Below are positions 14,623-26,368 of a DNA stretch of 64,000 bases, piece by piece (the first letter of the stretch is position 1; the number at the start of each line of letters is the position of its first letter). The notes beneath the pieces are model-generated. The model worked only from the letters and a program-made list of their open reading frames with translations, was not told where the DNA came from and searched no databases. Both the position numbers and the translations under genes were made by a program. Origin of the DNA: Odontesthes bonariensis (taxonomy: Eukaryota; Chordata; Actinopteri; Atheriniformes; Atherinopsidae); NCBI RefSeq assembly GCF_027942865.1, contig NC_134529.1, positions 18,218,467-18,282,466 of the forward strand, in the 5' to 3' direction.

Positions 14623-15434
14623 TACGGAAGCCCTGAGTGGACGTGGTACGTATAAGCTTTTTTCTGATGGTTTTCTCGAGAAAACGAGATAATTAACTCG
14701 TTATCTCGAGAAAACAATGATCGTTTTCTCGAGATAACGAGTTAATTAACCAATGGTTTTCGAGGCCACTTTTTCTCCCCAGTCCGCCCCTGTTTATTTG
14801 TGTTTATGTATTTCTGGAAAACGTGCACCCAATGTTACCCCCCTTTCATTGGAAACTGAATAAAGTAGCTGGGGACGGCTGGCTCGACTGCAGCTCAATA
14901 GGCGTTTACACCTAAGTGATCCTGCTGATATAGTCAACTTCATCAGTGACCAGCTGAGGGGACCAGGTCGTCTCCATGGTTACCGAATGATGCATGAGAG
15001 GTGCCGTTATCGTTTTCTCGAGATAACGAGATAAATAACTCGTTATTTCGAGAAAACGATCACTGTTTTGCTTGTCATGCCAGCGGGATTTGCTTTGTGC
15101 ATTTGCACAAGCAGAATTGTTACACAAACGCTCCACATTCCATGTTTGATTCATGAGCCACTTTATTCAGTTTTCAATGAAAGGGGGGTAACAATGGGTG
15201 CACCTTTGCCAGAAATGCATAAACACATATAAACAGGGGCAGACTGGGGAGAAAAAGTGGCCTCGAAAACCATCGGTAAATTAACTTGTTATCTCGAGAA
15301 AACGATCATTGTTTTCTCGAGATCTTGAATTAATTATCTCGTTATCACGAGAAAACGGAGGAAAATTATCTCGTTATCACGGGAAAACGGATGGAATAAA
15401 ATGTATGTATCTATGGCCGTTTAGGGCTTCCGTA
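14623..15434. mobile_element. Complex fold-back element with nested palindromes
   Basis: An 812-bp element bounded by inverted copies of TACGGAAGCCCT (14623-14634 and 15423-15434). Inside is a second, longer inverted repeat: about 14752-14870 is mirrored by about 15156-15272. The motif CTCGTTATCTCGAGAAAACG and its reverse complement recur in three clusters (about 14683-14745, 15011-15062 and 15287-15395), giving many CTCGAG sites. The core carries a remnant of an integrase-like coding sequence (listed separately). It is best read as a non-autonomous derivative of a DNA transposon; the superfamily is not certain and no target-site duplication is clear. Confidence 0.75.
14891..15004 (+). pseudogene. 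Integrase-like transposase remnant
   Basis: An open 38-codon stretch whose translation contains LHLSDPADIVNFISDQL followed by RGPGRLHGYRMMHERC. I recognise this as the region just before the catalytic core in the integrase-type proteins common in fish genomes, where a conserved GPxRxxGYRMMH segment precedes the DDE domain. Here the frame runs directly into one of the XhoI-rich palindromes, so the catalytic domain is missing and the fragment cannot be functional. The assignment is from memory of the family pattern, not from a search. Confidence 0.45.
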
Positions 15435-18400
15435 TAAATGTGTGTTTGACAAAGAAATGTTTTAAAAATACTTGTTCCTCACTTGGGGTAACTGCAGTGT
15501 TTTTAAGCCATGCTGCAAGGCCCACATCCTCTCAATGGTCGCTGCTCAGCTCTCAGAGAATTCACCGTCTTACCTGCACCATCAAAATCATTCTAAAACA
15601 GTTACTTGAATCATTGCGCTATAAAATTTCTTTAAAAGTTTACAGCCATCTCGAAGCAAAGGCCTGCGCGCATGGTGAAAAGTCTTGCTGGAAGCTCAAA
15701 ATAAAAAAAAAAGGAGCTGGTTTCAAACTCCTGACTTGAAGGTGTAGTTGGCTAGCAAGGAGTTCATGCAGGAGCACTGCAGGAGGAGCATGAAATGTGA
15801 TACACACTGATTTTACCAGGCAGTGGTCAAAAACCACCAAACTAAAAAAATGTCAGGAAAAAGGAAAGAGTACCCCTCATGAAGTTATACCAATCAGGTG
15901 GAGACCTGAATGGTCAAAAACTCTTCTGAAAGTCAGGATATGGCTTCTTTCTGGAAAGTAGAGAATGATGTGATTGCAGAGACATACGAAAAACAAAACT
16001 AATTCTACCACAGTTTAAAGGTGGAGGGAGCACAGCAGACTGTGTGAGAAAGGAGGAAGTAGTCCAAAGTAAAGATTCTTAAACAAACCTTTGACAAGTT
16101 CTAGTCATCCGGGAAAAGGATGATCTGAACAGCAAAATATAAAATGAACCACAGCCAACAAGAGCTGAATGTGAAAGAAAATGAGGTCATCCAGGGCAAG
16201 GCACAGAAGAAAACCAAACTCCAAACTTTGGCAGGAGTGTGAGCCAGGTCATCCTGGGAGGGGACAATCCCTGAAATTACAAATGAAAAGAGAGCAAAAA
16301 GCTTTGAGACAACAGAAGACTGCAAAGAAAAGAAAAATGGAGAAAGGGCTCAACACAGGCCCATTAGTACAGGGGTAAACGCGTTCAGAGCTTAGCGAGG
16401 ATGCATTGAAATCTCATCACTCACAACACATTCAGAAGTGATGACACATGAATACTGAAAGATTTACCTCATCATTTTGATGAGAAATGTATTTAGTTAT
16501 ATAAATCTCTCTTCTTTTTGCTTTTGGTTTTTTTTAAGAGCTTGCCAAGGACTGACAAGAAAAAAGAAAAAGTAAAAAAAAAAAAAACTACAAATTTTGT
16601 AAAACAGCCATGACTCTGAACCAGTTTTAACCAAAGGGCTGTTCGTGTGAATCATACAGTAATTTTCCAAAAATGTTAAATGGATACAGGGCAGATTCAA
16701 CAAGTGTTCAAGCTGCTCTCCATGAAGGGAAAACATTATTGCTGGAGTAAAATTGCTGCATGGACAGGTATTTCCATGCATATGTTGGTTTGAGTGTTGA
16801 AATGACTCAGATTCAAATTAAGCTCTTCCACGACTGTGTTTTAATTCAGTCGAATTGCAATACATGAAGAGAACCAATGTATGAAGAGGAAATAAAATAA
16901 ATTCCTAACTGAAGGAATATCTGAAAAATTGAAAATATATATATATATTTAATGAATATTTAAAACAATGAGACTATGCATTAAAAAAAAAAAAAAGATT
17001 TACTGAAAATATTTTTGAGAAAGATTTCAATGGATGGGGGGGCGGGGGGGGTGGTAAAGATGCCTGTGATGAAAACGATTTTCAAAACTTTGCAGGCTTT
17101 TCTAGGGGAGGGCATATAAATGAGCATGATGTCTTTAAAGCAACAGCAGTATAATACCCTTTCATGTATCTGCCCATCAAAACATCCTGCGCCAGCTGCA
17201 ACCTACAATTAAGCAGCTGTAGGGGGAAAAAAATGGAGAAGCTCATAGAAAAGAATTTTTCCTCCTCTGTTGGCTGACAAGGTTATGACAACACTGCATG
17301 ACAGATATAGCCAATCATGTTTCTGTGATGACAGTCATGGCTGGATTAACCTCTTAGGTTGCCCTGATGAAAGAACTGACCCCACAGATGAGACTAGTCT
17401 CTTCCCCTAAAACGTGCCCATGTGCAGTTTGATCATGCAGCCAGATAAAGTTCAGTAATTCAGTACAAAGAGTGTATGACCTCAAATAGCCACGTGAGCA
17501 ACTGAAGGTTAAAATTGGCATCCAACAGATACTAAAATCTGTTTTTTAGTCCTGAATCATTTCTAACACTTCCTGTGTTTTGATTTCAAACCCTTACCAA
17601 ATGTTATCACACAGCGACGACATTTTTTCATTACGTGTTGTTTCTTGTAACCAAGACAACCAGAAAAAGTGCATCCTTGACAGTGACCGTTGTATTATAA
17701 AGAAGCATTTTCTTCAGCCCGAAACAATGTTCGTTTTTATCCCTAAGAAAATAATGTTGTTGTCTAATCCTACCAGGAAGTGTTGCCATGTTACTGACGG
17801 CATATTTTTTGGTCTCCATCTATCCCTCCATCTTCTTAATGAGGACTTCTTAAATGAAGACTTGAGAATGTTTAACATTCATTTGAGATGCATTTCCCCT
17901 CTGCTGCTGGTAACAGCAAAAATATTCAGGACATTGTTACCAGCCTAACAAAACGACTTCTATGACTGTTTCAGTTGGACTTGTGCAAATGGCAAATTAA
18001 ACTGTAAGAAAACACACTTATTTTACTGCAGAAACTTTACTCTTTGCCTTTTAACTAATCAATCAAACTGTCAAAAGCTTTCAAGCTGAGAATAATTGTT
18101 GGCTGCTGCACTTGTATGATGGAATATTATAACCTTGCCAGAGGTGTTTCTTTGTTCATTATTTGTTACAGAGATGAACGCATTTGACAAAAAGGGGGGC
18201 ACAAAATATGAATATAAAAAATGCTTTATGGAACAAAAAATGCTGGAAACTGTTTTGTTTCACATTTGGGTGATCAACGTGTCCTTAGCCTCCATTAAAA
18301 TTTGATTTGGGAGTATTTGTTTTGAGCCGCTTTTAGGCAGCGACGTGTAACTCAAAGAAATGCATAAATGGCCAAAATTTCAACCTCCCTTCCCCATCCA

Positions 18401-18972
18401 CACAAAATACATTAACCCGAATGGGGTCAAGTGGTTGCAGAAAGTCTTCTCACGAATGTGATGCATGTGCGGAAGAATAACTCGAATGGCAAATGGGAAA
18501 GTAAACAGCCGCGGGTGGTGAGAGTATTAGAGGAGATTATACAGGTGGCAGGCCGCGAGGCCGCCCCAGCCTCAGTAGCATCAATACCTCCCTGGCTTTA
18601 GAGCAGAGGTGGCATGCAGCTCTTAAATCCTGCTTGTGGGGCTCCTCACTCTACTCCCGATACGTGACTCCATAAGCTCCTCTTGCATCCAACTTTTAAT
18701 ACTCGAAAGGAGAATTGTGTTTCTATCTTTGAAATGATCACACATTTCATCATGTGTCCCTGATGGGAAATACATATTATCTGCTTATTAAAAGCTTAAC
18801 AAGTGTGGAGTTGAGATTTGGGGCAACCAAACTCTCTGCCGCCTCTTCTTGTTCACGATGCCATTCGATGAATGTTAAATGCCTCGCAATCATTTGTGAT
18901 GGCATTTGATACTCTTTGGATGGAGCTAGTAAAGGGGATTTGCATATCTGAGAGCAGGATGGTATATTGACT
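15435..18972. other. Noncoding, no gene recognised
   Basis: AT-rich DNA with simple repeats: an A-run near 16574-16587, a short (TA)n near 16937-16950, an A-run near 16983-16996, and a G-rich stretch near 17036-17051. Open frames of 94 to 122 codons (for example 17580-17948) have no recognisable features. No supported gene. Confidence 0.55.
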
Positions 18973-19044
18973 TCCATCCATTTTCTATACCGCTTAATCC
19001 GTTGGTCGGGTCGCGGGGGGGTTGGAGCCTATCCCAGCAGTCGG
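18973..19044 (-). repeat. L2-type LINE 3' tail fragment
   Basis: Matches the end of a very common fish repeat, read in reverse: CCATCCATTTTCTATACCGC, then TTAATCC, GGGTCGCGGGGGGG and GGAGCCTATCCCAGC. The plus-orientation partner is at 24046-24304. Truncated 3'-end copy only. Confidence 0.75.
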
Positions 19045-19814
19045 TATACTAACTTGTTTATGTCAAAACAGTATGGTGCATTTTGATAACAACCTTCGTG
19101 CGCAGTGCTGCTATTTGCTGCTGCCATCAAATTATGTTCGCACAAAAAAGAAAACAAGGGAAGCAAAGTCTTCCATTTTGAAGATTTCTCCATGTGTAGA
19201 TTGATTGCCAATTAGATAAGCAGATCTCTGTCTCTTGGTTCAGGTTTAGGGACAAGTATTGACGCCTCAGGCCCTCTTGGTTATGTGAGACTTTTGATAG
19301 GGTGCATTTGTGTTACCATGGGGGCATAGAAATGAACTGCTTGGTTATTTGCACTCCTCTGTTCTCTCAGAGAGTGCTGCTTTTGAATGCTAATGTTGTT
19401 ACATCCAGAGAGCAAACTGATATCCCTGAGCAACAGAGGACTTCTCCATCAAATCCAGGATCAATTTACTTCCGTGCTCCACCCAGCATCCACCATCTAA
19501 ACATGAAAAAAAACAACTTAATTCAAGGTGAGGATTCAGGCTGGAGAGCGTTTGTCCAGTTTTTTTAGCGAGAGACTGTCTATTGAAAAAGTGTAACTCT
19601 CTTTAAGATTCCCCTTTTTGGAATAATATAACTGGGGTGCAGTTGGGTAATGGGGACCTGCAGTCGCTCAAAAGTTAATATCTATTGGTGGACCAGTTTT
19701 CTTTATGGACAGGCTGTGTGATAAGCTGACTTTTTAATGTAATTGGACTCTAGACAAAGATTCCGGTTCTAAATGTGAGCCTGTACAGTCATTTTCAGTC
19801 ATGCCTGTATTTAA

Positions 19815-20236
19815 TGCAGTGCCACCTGTGGGTCCGAAGATCACAAGCATCCACTTTAGAATTTTTCAACTGTGTCTGTTGTGCACAAGATATGGAAATG
19901 GCGATATCTCCAGATTCTCTTTATCATTTGATGATCATGTTGTTCTATAAATGACTTCTCAATTTGCTCCACAATTTGTTGATCCAGTTCTTTGCAAATC
20001 GCTCTGTCCATCTTTAATTCTGAGAGCCTCTGCTTCACTAAGGTGCTCTTTGACCTCCAGTGGTGTTAATGATCTCTTGCCAATATACATCTGTAGTCGC
20101 AACAAGTTCCCTTAGCCATTTCTTTTTAGTACTGCTTAGTTTTTCAGCCCTTTTGTTGCCCCGTCCCAACCTTTTTTCGATGTGTTGTTACCATTTTACA
20201 CTGCATCCCAATGGGTTTAGTATTTGGGTTGTACAG
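19815..20236. mobile_element. Degenerate Tc1/mariner-type relic
   Basis: The block starting GCAGTGCCACCTGTGGGTCC and GAAGATCACAAGCATCCA, then TTTTGTTGCCCCGTCCCAAC and ending in GGGTTGTACAG, follows a widespread fish DNA-transposon consensus whose terminal repeat reads CCCAACTTTTT and GGGTTGTA. Internal sequence is diverged and no open transposase frame remains. A related terminal fragment occurs at 47425-47615. The superfamily assignment is from memory. Confidence 0.5.
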
Positions 20237-23200
20237 TTTTTTTTAATGATTAAAACTAAGAATAGTATTTTGATCTTTATAACCATGTTCTCCTTTCTCC
20301 TGAATCTGATGTTTAACTCACTTGAACATCTCCATGCTGTGTAGACTGCATCATGCTGCTGTCTACACGGCAGCATATAGATACTATCTTGTTCTGGCTA
20401 GAGCATGCAAATATGTGTTTAACGATAAAGGTGCAGAAATTGTGGGATGGCAATGTTTTGCATTGCCTGTTATTTTGTATAGGGCAGCATTCAGGAGACT
20501 GGTTGTCTGCCTGCAGCCATGTCAGCCTATTCAGTAATATTTAAGCCAAACTATGTATCTTTTATGCCTAACCCGAACCAACTGACAGAATAGAAAAGTA
20601 AAACGTTGTTTGACAATATTGGGTCTTATGGGGCTCAAACTTCGTTCATCTTATGAGCATTTTTGCAAATTTCATAGTTGTAGTAGCGTAATATCACATT
20701 TTTAACAGTTTTATGATAGACATTAACAGTGTTGTAGAAAATGTAACATTTTAACCACTTTTGAGCATGCATGATAGTTTTATTGAATTCAAAGTGTAGG
20801 CATATTACCCTCTGAACAGGTTGATGTAAGTATGCAATGATTTTGAAGCCAAGAGAGTGTGATCCTTTTACAATTTTGGAGCATTTATTATCAAACTCTG
20901 TGTCTCTCAGCTGTGTTTTGCTCTATGGACCAAAGTAGCTGCTTCAAATTTTGCTCTATGACGTTATATAGACAAAAAGAAATTAGACAAGAGAAAATAG
21001 TGATGGTAAAGTTTTGACTCTTTATTCTACAACTAAAATGTATTTTGCCATGGGCCAATGTAGCTATTACACATTTAAGTGTGAGACTGCATTGCTCTGG
21101 TAGTTGATTGATAGGTTAAGAATGGCATCCTCCATTGTAGCATATTTGTTTGCATACTTTGGCCAATAAGAAAATTTGCATAGAAATTGATTACATGAGA
21201 TTCTGCCCTAAGAGGACAGCAGGAATCTGTCCAACTTTCCCTGTCTGTGTCATTTTTCATAGCTGGTTTGGAGCCATGGTTATTAAGTATTCTGTCATTT
21301 TGTGCCATAGTATTGAATGATATAATCCATTGTAATGTACTGAAAGTATTTATCCGGCGTAAAACGTGCCAAATCAGTGATGTGAGATCGGCTGTGATAA
21401 AGGGAGAGGCCGAAAGAAGAAAAAGAAGAAGAATGTACAGAACGTTTTTAATCATATTGTAAAGAGAAACATATTGTCTGTTGGTATCAACCCATAATCA
21501 CAATTAAATGTATTTTACTGTTTCATGTTATGTCGTATCATCATGAGATGTGTCTTTGTTTTATATGATTTATAATGGAATGCACTATATTGTTATCTAT
21601 GGTGCTATTTTATGTATTTTCACATTATAGTAATCTAATATGATGAAATATCATATTGCTGTACCCGAGATGTTGAGGCCAACTTGTCCTTAAACATCCA
21701 TCCATTTTCTATACCAGCTTAATCCAACTGTCCTTAAACTGCAAAAAATAAATCTGTAAGTAAAGGAAGTACTAAAACATTTTCCAATTTTGCTCCACCT
21801 CCCCACATCTTTTGCCACGAAAGCTATACTGTGTGACTTTATTGAACAGAGAAAAAAAGAGAAGTTCTGACTGGTCTTTTAAAGCTCTCTGCAGCTTCGT
21901 GTGTATCTCGTCTCATGATCTTTGAATTCATTTAAGGGATGTCATCCATGGTGACTTTGCAATCCTGAGTTCAGACACTCCAATATGTAGACTTAGGAAA
22001 GATTTTAAAAAAAAGATGTTTTAAGCGTCATTTGACAGCCAGTCTAAGTGTGTTTTCCCCTTTGATTATTTTCATATATCTCAAGCCATTTCTTTGTTTC
22101 TCCGCACTGCTTGTTCAGAGTCTGAGGATGCCCGAGCAGATATGCAGCATAAATAAATCATGCTCTCCTGGCGTAAACAAAAGCACTCGATAGGCATAGT
22201 CATGAGACAGAAAACAAAAAGGATGAAAGGAAACGTCACCCTGTGTTTGAAATTCCTGAGAGCCTTTAATGACACATTTCCCAGACTTTGACTGTTTAGT
22301 CAGTTCAACAGGTGAGCGGCGAGACGGGATGAGACGATTGTCGATGATTTCTACAGGGAAATCAGGTTACAGACACAGGCAGCAAATAGATTATATCTTT
22401 CTTGTCTTAACTCGCTGAACAAACTTATTTTAGAGAAGACTTTTGAAAGGCAGATAAAAGTTATTAACGCAAAGTGTTTTGAGTTTGAAACCAAGGAAAT
22501 GGATGAGAAGCTGAAGGCCACTCTTGTTTCTTCACAATCGATAAAGCTATAAAGTTGTATAGTTTACACCCTAGTGAAAAGTTAACTTGACCAACAAAGT
22601 ACGCTTATGAATTGAAAAAAACAAGAGAGAGAGTGAAAAAACGTCTTAATTCTAAAACTTTTCAAGTGTTAATAGACTACTTTAGTTATTTGGGCAGAAC
22701 AAGGCTTTTTATTTCTGCCTCTATGAATCTCTATAAGACAGTGAATATGCTGATTTCCCAGAATATTCCATTAAGGTGGTCCATCTCTTGCTGTAAAAGA
22801 ATCTTATATGACCTGCCCCGGGAAACTCTCAATTTAAATGCTAAAGTTGTTGTCCTCATCTTGTTTCTTTGCCTTGTGCCTCCAGCCTGTTCACGCAGAT
22901 CTACTGCAGTGGACAGCTATCCTTCTGAGCCCTGGCAATTCATTTTTGTCCTCTGTGGGGGCATGAATCTGAGATCATTAAGACAATCACCATCAAGGCA
23001 ATAGAGCCAACTCTCAAAGTTCTACTGTTCGCTGAAGAGGATGGCCTGGGCCTTCTAGTGATGTCACTGTCTTACTGGAAAACCATGTAACAGGTAAGAT
23101 TTTCAACATCTCCAAAATTTAGTAGTGTCACAATCCATGGTGAGAATCATGAGATTATAACATATCTGTGAGCCTGTTGTTTTGAGTGAGACCTAACCAT

Positions 23201-24045
23201 GTCACAAACCCTAAGCATACGTACATTTTTCATTGTAGAAATGTACCCATGTACATTAATCCTAACCCCCACCATGCGTTTTTGTGTAGTAAGGTTGCAA
23301 GATGGAAGCGGGGTCTCCAATGTTTACAAAGGACAAGGCCAGAACGTCAGGAAAACAAGATGAGAAACTATTGTACCTTCATTATGATAGGTTGCTTTTG
23401 TTGGATGTGTTTTGAGTCCTATCAGGGAATACTACAAAAGGGCTTGAATAGCAGAGAGTGAGCTGTGAGAAGAGCTGCTTAAAAAGCTATAAAGCTGCAG
23501 AGGGACAGAAAGACAGCAAGTCAAGGGTAGATTTCTTGAAACTAATGAAGACAGAGAGAGACACATGATTGCTCTGAGATCATCTTCTTGTGGCCAGACA
23601 ACCTCTTGAGTATTATTTTAGAAAGCTGACTTCATCGAGTATGTGTTTACTAGCTGACGCAGTGATGGCTGATATTCAGTAATACGGTTAATATTCTCCC
23701 TACAGACGTGACCTGTTTGGATCAGGCACATGGCAAGACAGCCCTGCTACAGCCACGTGCTGCTAGTGAAGGATCTAACCCAGGGGATCGGATGGTCATC
23801 TGTTGCACAGCTCCCTGGGAAAATGCTATTTAATTTAAAGTTAATGAAAACAAAGAGGCTCTTCTCTGTTCACTATTCTCTTATTTTCACCTGGAACTAT
23901 AGGAAAAAAAAGTATTTAGTTTTCAACCCACATAAAGGAAAGTAGGATGACTTTGTAAAAATGGTTGTAAATGGTGAAATAGTTTGCAAATAAAAGACAA
24001 TTGTGCGACAAATTCAAAATATCGTATAATACAGATGTTTAAGTA
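20237..24045. other. Noncoding, no gene recognised
   Basis: AT-rich DNA. A 30-bp L2 tail scrap (CATCCATTTTCTATACCAGC) lies at about 21699-21727. Open frames of 126 codons (minus, 21075-21455) and 130 codons (22612-23004) show no family motif; the first begins with a hydrophobic stretch but has no supporting context. No exon recognised. Confidence 0.55.
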
Positions 24046-24304
24046 GATAACAAGAGGGTTCCTGGTTTGAATCCTAGCCGGGGTCTTTCTCTGTGGAGTT
24101 TGCATGTTCTCCCTGTGTATGTGTGGGTTCTCTCCGGGTACTTCGGCTTCCTCCCACTGCCCAAAACATGCATGCCAGGTTGCTTGGTGACTGAATTGTC
24201 CCTAGGAGTGAGTGTGAGCGTGCATGGTCGTTTGTCTCATTCGTCCCTGTGTGGCCCTGTGATGGACTGGCGACCTGTCCAGGCTCTCGCCCAATGACAG
24301 CTGG
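24046..24304 (+). repeat. L2-type LINE 3' end
   Basis: Carries the hallmark fish L2-like 3' sequence: GGTTCCTGGTTTGAATCC, GTGGAGTTTGCATGTTCTCC, GGTTCTCTCCGGGTACTTCG, GATGGACTGGCGACCTGTCC and CTCGCCCAATGACAGCTGG. 5'-truncated copy with no coding region. Same family as 18973-19044 and the diverged copy at 28097-28198. Confidence 0.85.
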
Positions 24305-25845
24305 ACAGCTGGTCTCCTATCCACTTTTGAATTCTATCTTTTTTTTTTCAGAGCAAAGCTAAAGCACTAACATCAGCATCAACACAACCAAGACCCTAAA
24401 TCTCAGATTGTTCCACTTACAGTATTTCTGATACTGGCAACAAGTGGAAATAAAATGCTATAACAAGTAGACATGCATTTGCACAGCTTCAATACAGAGA
24501 GCCTGTCAAAGTATCTCCAAGTTCTTAGTTACCAAGGCGAAGACAAACGTTGGATAATATGAGCGATACAATTAAAGTAAGTTTGATATTAGAAATACAG
24601 TAGCGACCCTCGAATGAAAGCGGAGTGATGGAATCTTCACACTAAAGCCTCATTTTAATCAACAATGCTGCCGTCATTCAGCTGTTTTAGTGTGCTAGCT
24701 TGACATATGTATATAAACACTGATGTGTGACCGAACTTCCTCTGCTTGGTATGTGTGAGAATTGTCAAAGAAAAGCAGCAGCGGGTTAACATGGACTTTT
24801 TTTTGCGGATAAGCCACACTAGATGTGTGAAAAGAGCTTGTATCTTTATGTAACTAGGTGCTCTGAACACTCATTCTTGTATTGACAATATATTTGTTCT
24901 CAGTTTTGCCGCTGCCACCTAGTGGGGTAACAGAGATAGAAGTTGTATTGCACAGACGAGTTTAAACTAGTTGGATAGAGACGGACATAAGCATGAAAAG
25001 TTGAGCTTAGCAGCGTCAGCAGACAGCTGTTATTTGATTACAACACTTAACCACTTGTTGAAAAGTAGAACGTTAGCAAGGCTACGTCAGAAGAGTTTTT
25101 TGACATTGAAGGAGAAGTCATCCGACCGCTATAGAGTTACTGACCCGTCTATACGACATGGCTAATGAATATCCTGGCTGTTTTTTTTTTTTTTTGTTGA
25201 GCTGTTATATAGATGTGGATTGAGTTGCACCAGCTGCCTCCATCTTGCTACTTCCTGGGTTCCACTTCATCATTCCCTTTCATCCCTGCTTGCTGGATTT
25301 TCAGTCATCATCTCCACCATCTTCAGTCCCCATCTCTCCAACTGAGTCTACAGCCTTCTTCACCTGTTATCCAGGATGGACAGTCTTTCCCATAAAGGGT
25401 GGTACCAAACTTGAGTGCACTCAAGACAAAACTGACTGAACGTGTAAATTTTTTATTTTTTTTATTTTGAGATCTCATTATTTTTTTTGTTTTCATTTAT
25501 GTTATTGAGTATACTGTTATTTGACATATTTGCTCAGTGAAATTTCCTTGCAAATTCTGATAAATTGAGTTGCCATATTTCTTGTGGTGTGAGTCATTAC
25601 GGAAAGGATCAAAGGATTTCAAGTACTCTACTGCTTTATTTTAATGCCTGTCTCCTCTTGGAGCTTATATCATAGATATACCTGCAGGATTGGTGAAGCA
25701 CACACCAGGTGGGTTACATTTACATCATACTGAAATCACTAATGAAGTTCCAATTTCCTATTTTCCAGTGAATACCGCACTATACTGAAACCTCACATTG
25801 CAAAAATGATATGAAGTAAAACTTTGTCCAAACAAGCAGTTATTC
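24305..25845. other. Noncoding, no gene recognised
   Basis: AT-rich DNA with a T-run at about 25180-25195. Nothing else recognisable. Confidence 0.55.
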
Positions 25846-26368
25846 TTAAAGGTGGGGTAGGGGTTCTTTTTCTGGAGCATTTTTTTACATATTGCTTGAA
25901 ATACTCTTCACACCCCCATTGCAACCAATTAATTAAAAGTTTTGACACAAATATGAAAAGTTTTAGTGGCCTCTAGAACGAACAATCCAGGAAAAACACT
26001 ATCCAATCATACTGAACGGACCATTCACAATGATTGGATTCTGATGCCGTCTATCAAACTGCAATCTGCTCCTCCCTCCCCCTCCTTCCCCCTGTGCGCC
26101 GTGCACGTACCCTTCTTCGTGAACGAATTACGTGTGTCCAGAAGCTTGGCAGGAAGCTAAACTAGAGCCAGCTTGGCTAGCACCTAGCATTATTAAACGT
26201 ATAGTTAGCATATACTAAATACGGCAACGATCGATGCTTGCTGTCATGTACTCTAGAGGCGTGGCTTCGGGGGGAAAGTGAAGAAAAGGGTTGGGACTTT
26301 TGACCTGTGTATTTTCAAAATGCAGCTTCGCTGGACTCAAAATCCAGGATCTCCTACCCAACCTTTAA
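25846..26368. mobile_element. MITE with TTAA ends, third family
   Basis: A 523-bp element whose left end TTAAAGGTGGGGTAGG is mirrored at the right end as CCTACCCAACCTTTAA. TTAA lies at both edges (25846-25849 and 26365-26368). Unlike the two fold-back elements, the inverted match is confined to the first 15-30 bp and the interior is not palindromic. No coding capacity. It shares the TTAAAGG start with the elements at 7454 and 12656. Confidence 0.8.

Noticed and set aside
21075-21455. 126-codon minus frame starting with a signal-peptide-like hydrophobic stretch
   Set aside because: The remainder has no domain or conserved cysteine pattern and lies in repeat-rich AT DNA; a hydrophobic start alone is weak evidence.
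24046-24080. tRNA-like GGTTTGAATCC box
   Set aside because: Part of the L2-type repeat; no cloverleaf can be folded around it.
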